NCBI GenBank assembly: GCA_964618515.1
Contig: CAZUAS010000118.1
Coordinates: 1 to 7,549 of the forward strand
DNA from: JAFGNW01 sp964618515
GTDB taxonomy: Bacteria > Zixibacteria > MSB-5A5 > GN15 > FEB-12
Length of the DNA stretch: 7,549 bases
Direction of reading: 5' to 3'
Position numbers and translations under genes: made by a program. Numbering within the stretch: the first letter of the stretch is position 1; every line of letters begins with the position of its first letter. The notes beneath the pieces were generated by a model, which was not told the DNA's origin, searched no databases, and saw only the letters and a list, made by a program, of their open reading frames with translations. Shown here piece by piece: positions 6,757 through 7,549 of this stretch.

Positions 6757-6765
6757 ACTATATCA
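6757..6765 (-). promoter_or_regulatory. possible extended -10 promoter for the argS-aro operon
   Basis: On the minus strand this reads TGATATAGT, a TGn extension followed by TATAGT, five of six matches to the sigma-70 -10 consensus. It lies 53 nt upstream of the argS ATG, within the 106-nt gap (6704-6809) between the transporter stop and argS. No convincing -35 box sits 17 nt upstream, which extended -10 promoters tolerate. The rest of the gap is strongly AT-rich and holds no T-box motif, GC-rich terminator hairpin or small gene that I can support. AT-rich DNA makes chance matches common, so this is tentative. Confidence 0.3.
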
Positions 6766-6809
6766 AATCTTTCCAACTTAAATTAACTCAAGCAATTCAC
6801 ACCGGAACA

Positions 6810-7549
6810 TCAAAGGGAATCCTTACGGATAATCGACCAGCCGAGCGAGGTATCGCTTTTCTCTTCCGTTTTTTTGAAAAAGGAATAATAAGTGACAGAA
6901 GATATCACATAAAGCACCATGGTAATGTTCATGGTGAAGGTATAACCAAAGTGGTTGATAAAGTAGCCACCTAGAGCGGTCGCGACCATCCAGGAAGAAG
7001 TCCAGGTAACCATCAAAAGGGCGTTGACCAGTCCCTGTTCATCTTTCCGGCTTAATTCCATACTCATATTATTTACGATGGGTGAACCCATATTCATTAA
7101 CCCGCCCCGCAAAACGAACGCCATAAAAACCAGCGGCAGGGTATAACTGTAGGCTAAGATGAGCATAAATGGAATGGAGAAAAGCTGGGTTATTACCACC
7201 GTACGCACCAGCCCCAATTTTTTTGCCAGAACCGGCCCCGCTAACGCCCCGATAAACATCGCCGCCGTCACCGCAAAGAAAAACCAGCCGATAGTGTCCG
7301 GTGGCAGGCTAAAGCGGTCGCGAAAGTACAAATTGAGAAAAGGAATAATCAGCCCGGCACCCAGGCCAACGATAAAATTGGCAAAAGATATTTTAAAGTA
7401 AAAGCGACCTCTTTCTTTAAACTGCCGCCAGCTAATGGAGAGCCGTCGCTCTTCTTCCGAGGGTGCCAAAGCTTGGATTTTCATAACCGGTATCAAGGCA
7501 AAAAGACTGATAATTATCCCCAAAGACAGTGTATACTGAAAACCCTCGA
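6810..7549 (-). CDS. major facilitator superfamily transporter, C-terminal half (partial)
   Basis: The frame is open to the window edge; the TTG at 7523 is an internal leucine codon, not a start. The visible 245 residues correspond to about the last seven membrane segments of a 12-segment MFS protein. These are a helix at roughly 3-22, a charged central loop at 24-48 (SEEERRLSISWRQFKERGR), and helices near 52-75, 87-107, 115-133, 137-157, 175-195 and 205-224. The tail is short and charged. GLGAGLIIPFLNLYF at 61-75 and the short loop AKKLGL at 108-113 are MFS-like. The glycine-rich RGGLMNMGSP lies in the tenth helix at 147-156. It should act in the cytoplasmic membrane as a secondary transporter, perhaps drug-efflux-like, but the substrate cannot be read from this half. 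It is co-directional with argS but separated from it by 106 nt. Confidence 0.85.
   Translation of the reverse strand, partial: EGFQYTLSLGIIISLFALIPVMKIQALAPSEEERRLSISWRQFKERGRFYFKISFANFIVGLGAGLIIPFLNLYFRDRFSLPPDTIGWFFFAVTAAMFIGALAGPVLAKKLGLVRTVVITQLFSIPFMLILAYSYTLPLVFMAFVLRGGLMNMGSPIVNNMSMELSRKDEQGLVNALLMVTWTSSWMVATALGGYFINHFGYTFTMNITMVLYVISSVTYYSFFKKTEEKSDTSLGWSIIRKDSL

Noticed and set aside
7521..7523. TTG as the start of a short 237-residue membrane protein
   Set aside because: The frame stays open to the window edge and begins in mid-helix, so this is an internal leucine of a truncated MFS gene.
46..7549. A novel accessory, defence or mobile system
   Set aside because: All coding space is taken by well-known core genes. 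I saw no repeats, transposase, integrase, toxin-antitoxin pair, CRISPR repeats or unexplained gap longer than about 110 nt.

Overview
This window is a bacterial chromosomal fragment and most likely the end of a metagenomic or draft contig. All biological genes lie on the minus strand and are tightly packed. Reading in the direction of transcription (right to left), it contains the C-terminal half of a major-facilitator transporter, a 106-bp AT-rich gap, and then a run of six genes: argS (arginyl-tRNA synthetase), aroF (DAHP synthase, type I-beta), aroA (EPSP synthase), aroE (shikimate dehydrogenase), aroK (shikimate kinase) and aroB (3-dehydroquinate synthase).

The five aro genes encode steps 1, 6, 4, 5 and 2 of the shikimate pathway to chorismate. 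Step 3 (3-dehydroquinate dehydratase, aroQ or aroD) and step 7 (chorismate synthase, aroC) are not in the window. aroF/aroA and aroA/aroE share ATGA stop-start overlaps of 4 nt, aroK/aroB overlap by 20 nt, and argS/aroF are 8 nt apart. The six genes therefore look like one transcript with translational coupling. The only sizeable non-coding stretch is 6704-6809, where a possible extended -10 promoter for this operon can be seen.

The most consequential observation is technical. Bases 1-45 are not genomic. They match the Illumina TruSeq P7-side adapter, including what looks like an 8-base i7 index. The adapter replaces the end of aroB, so the apparent AroB C-terminus (ending IGRAHV) is an adapter translation and the true C-terminus is unknown. 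Biological sequence starts at base 46.

Organism: the families are ordinary bacterial ones. The DAHP synthase resembles the Thermotoga-type enzyme with an N-terminal ferredoxin-like domain. The EPSP synthase has class II features. The AroE shikimate-binding loop is closest in flavour to Bacteroidetes/FCB-type sequences as I remember them. GC content looks moderate. I would guess an uncultivated bacterium, possibly from the FCB group (a Zixibacteria-like lineage is one speculation), but the window cannot settle the phylum. I found no mobile element, CRISPR array, RNA gene or evidence of an undescribed system; this is core metabolism with some sequence-level oddities.
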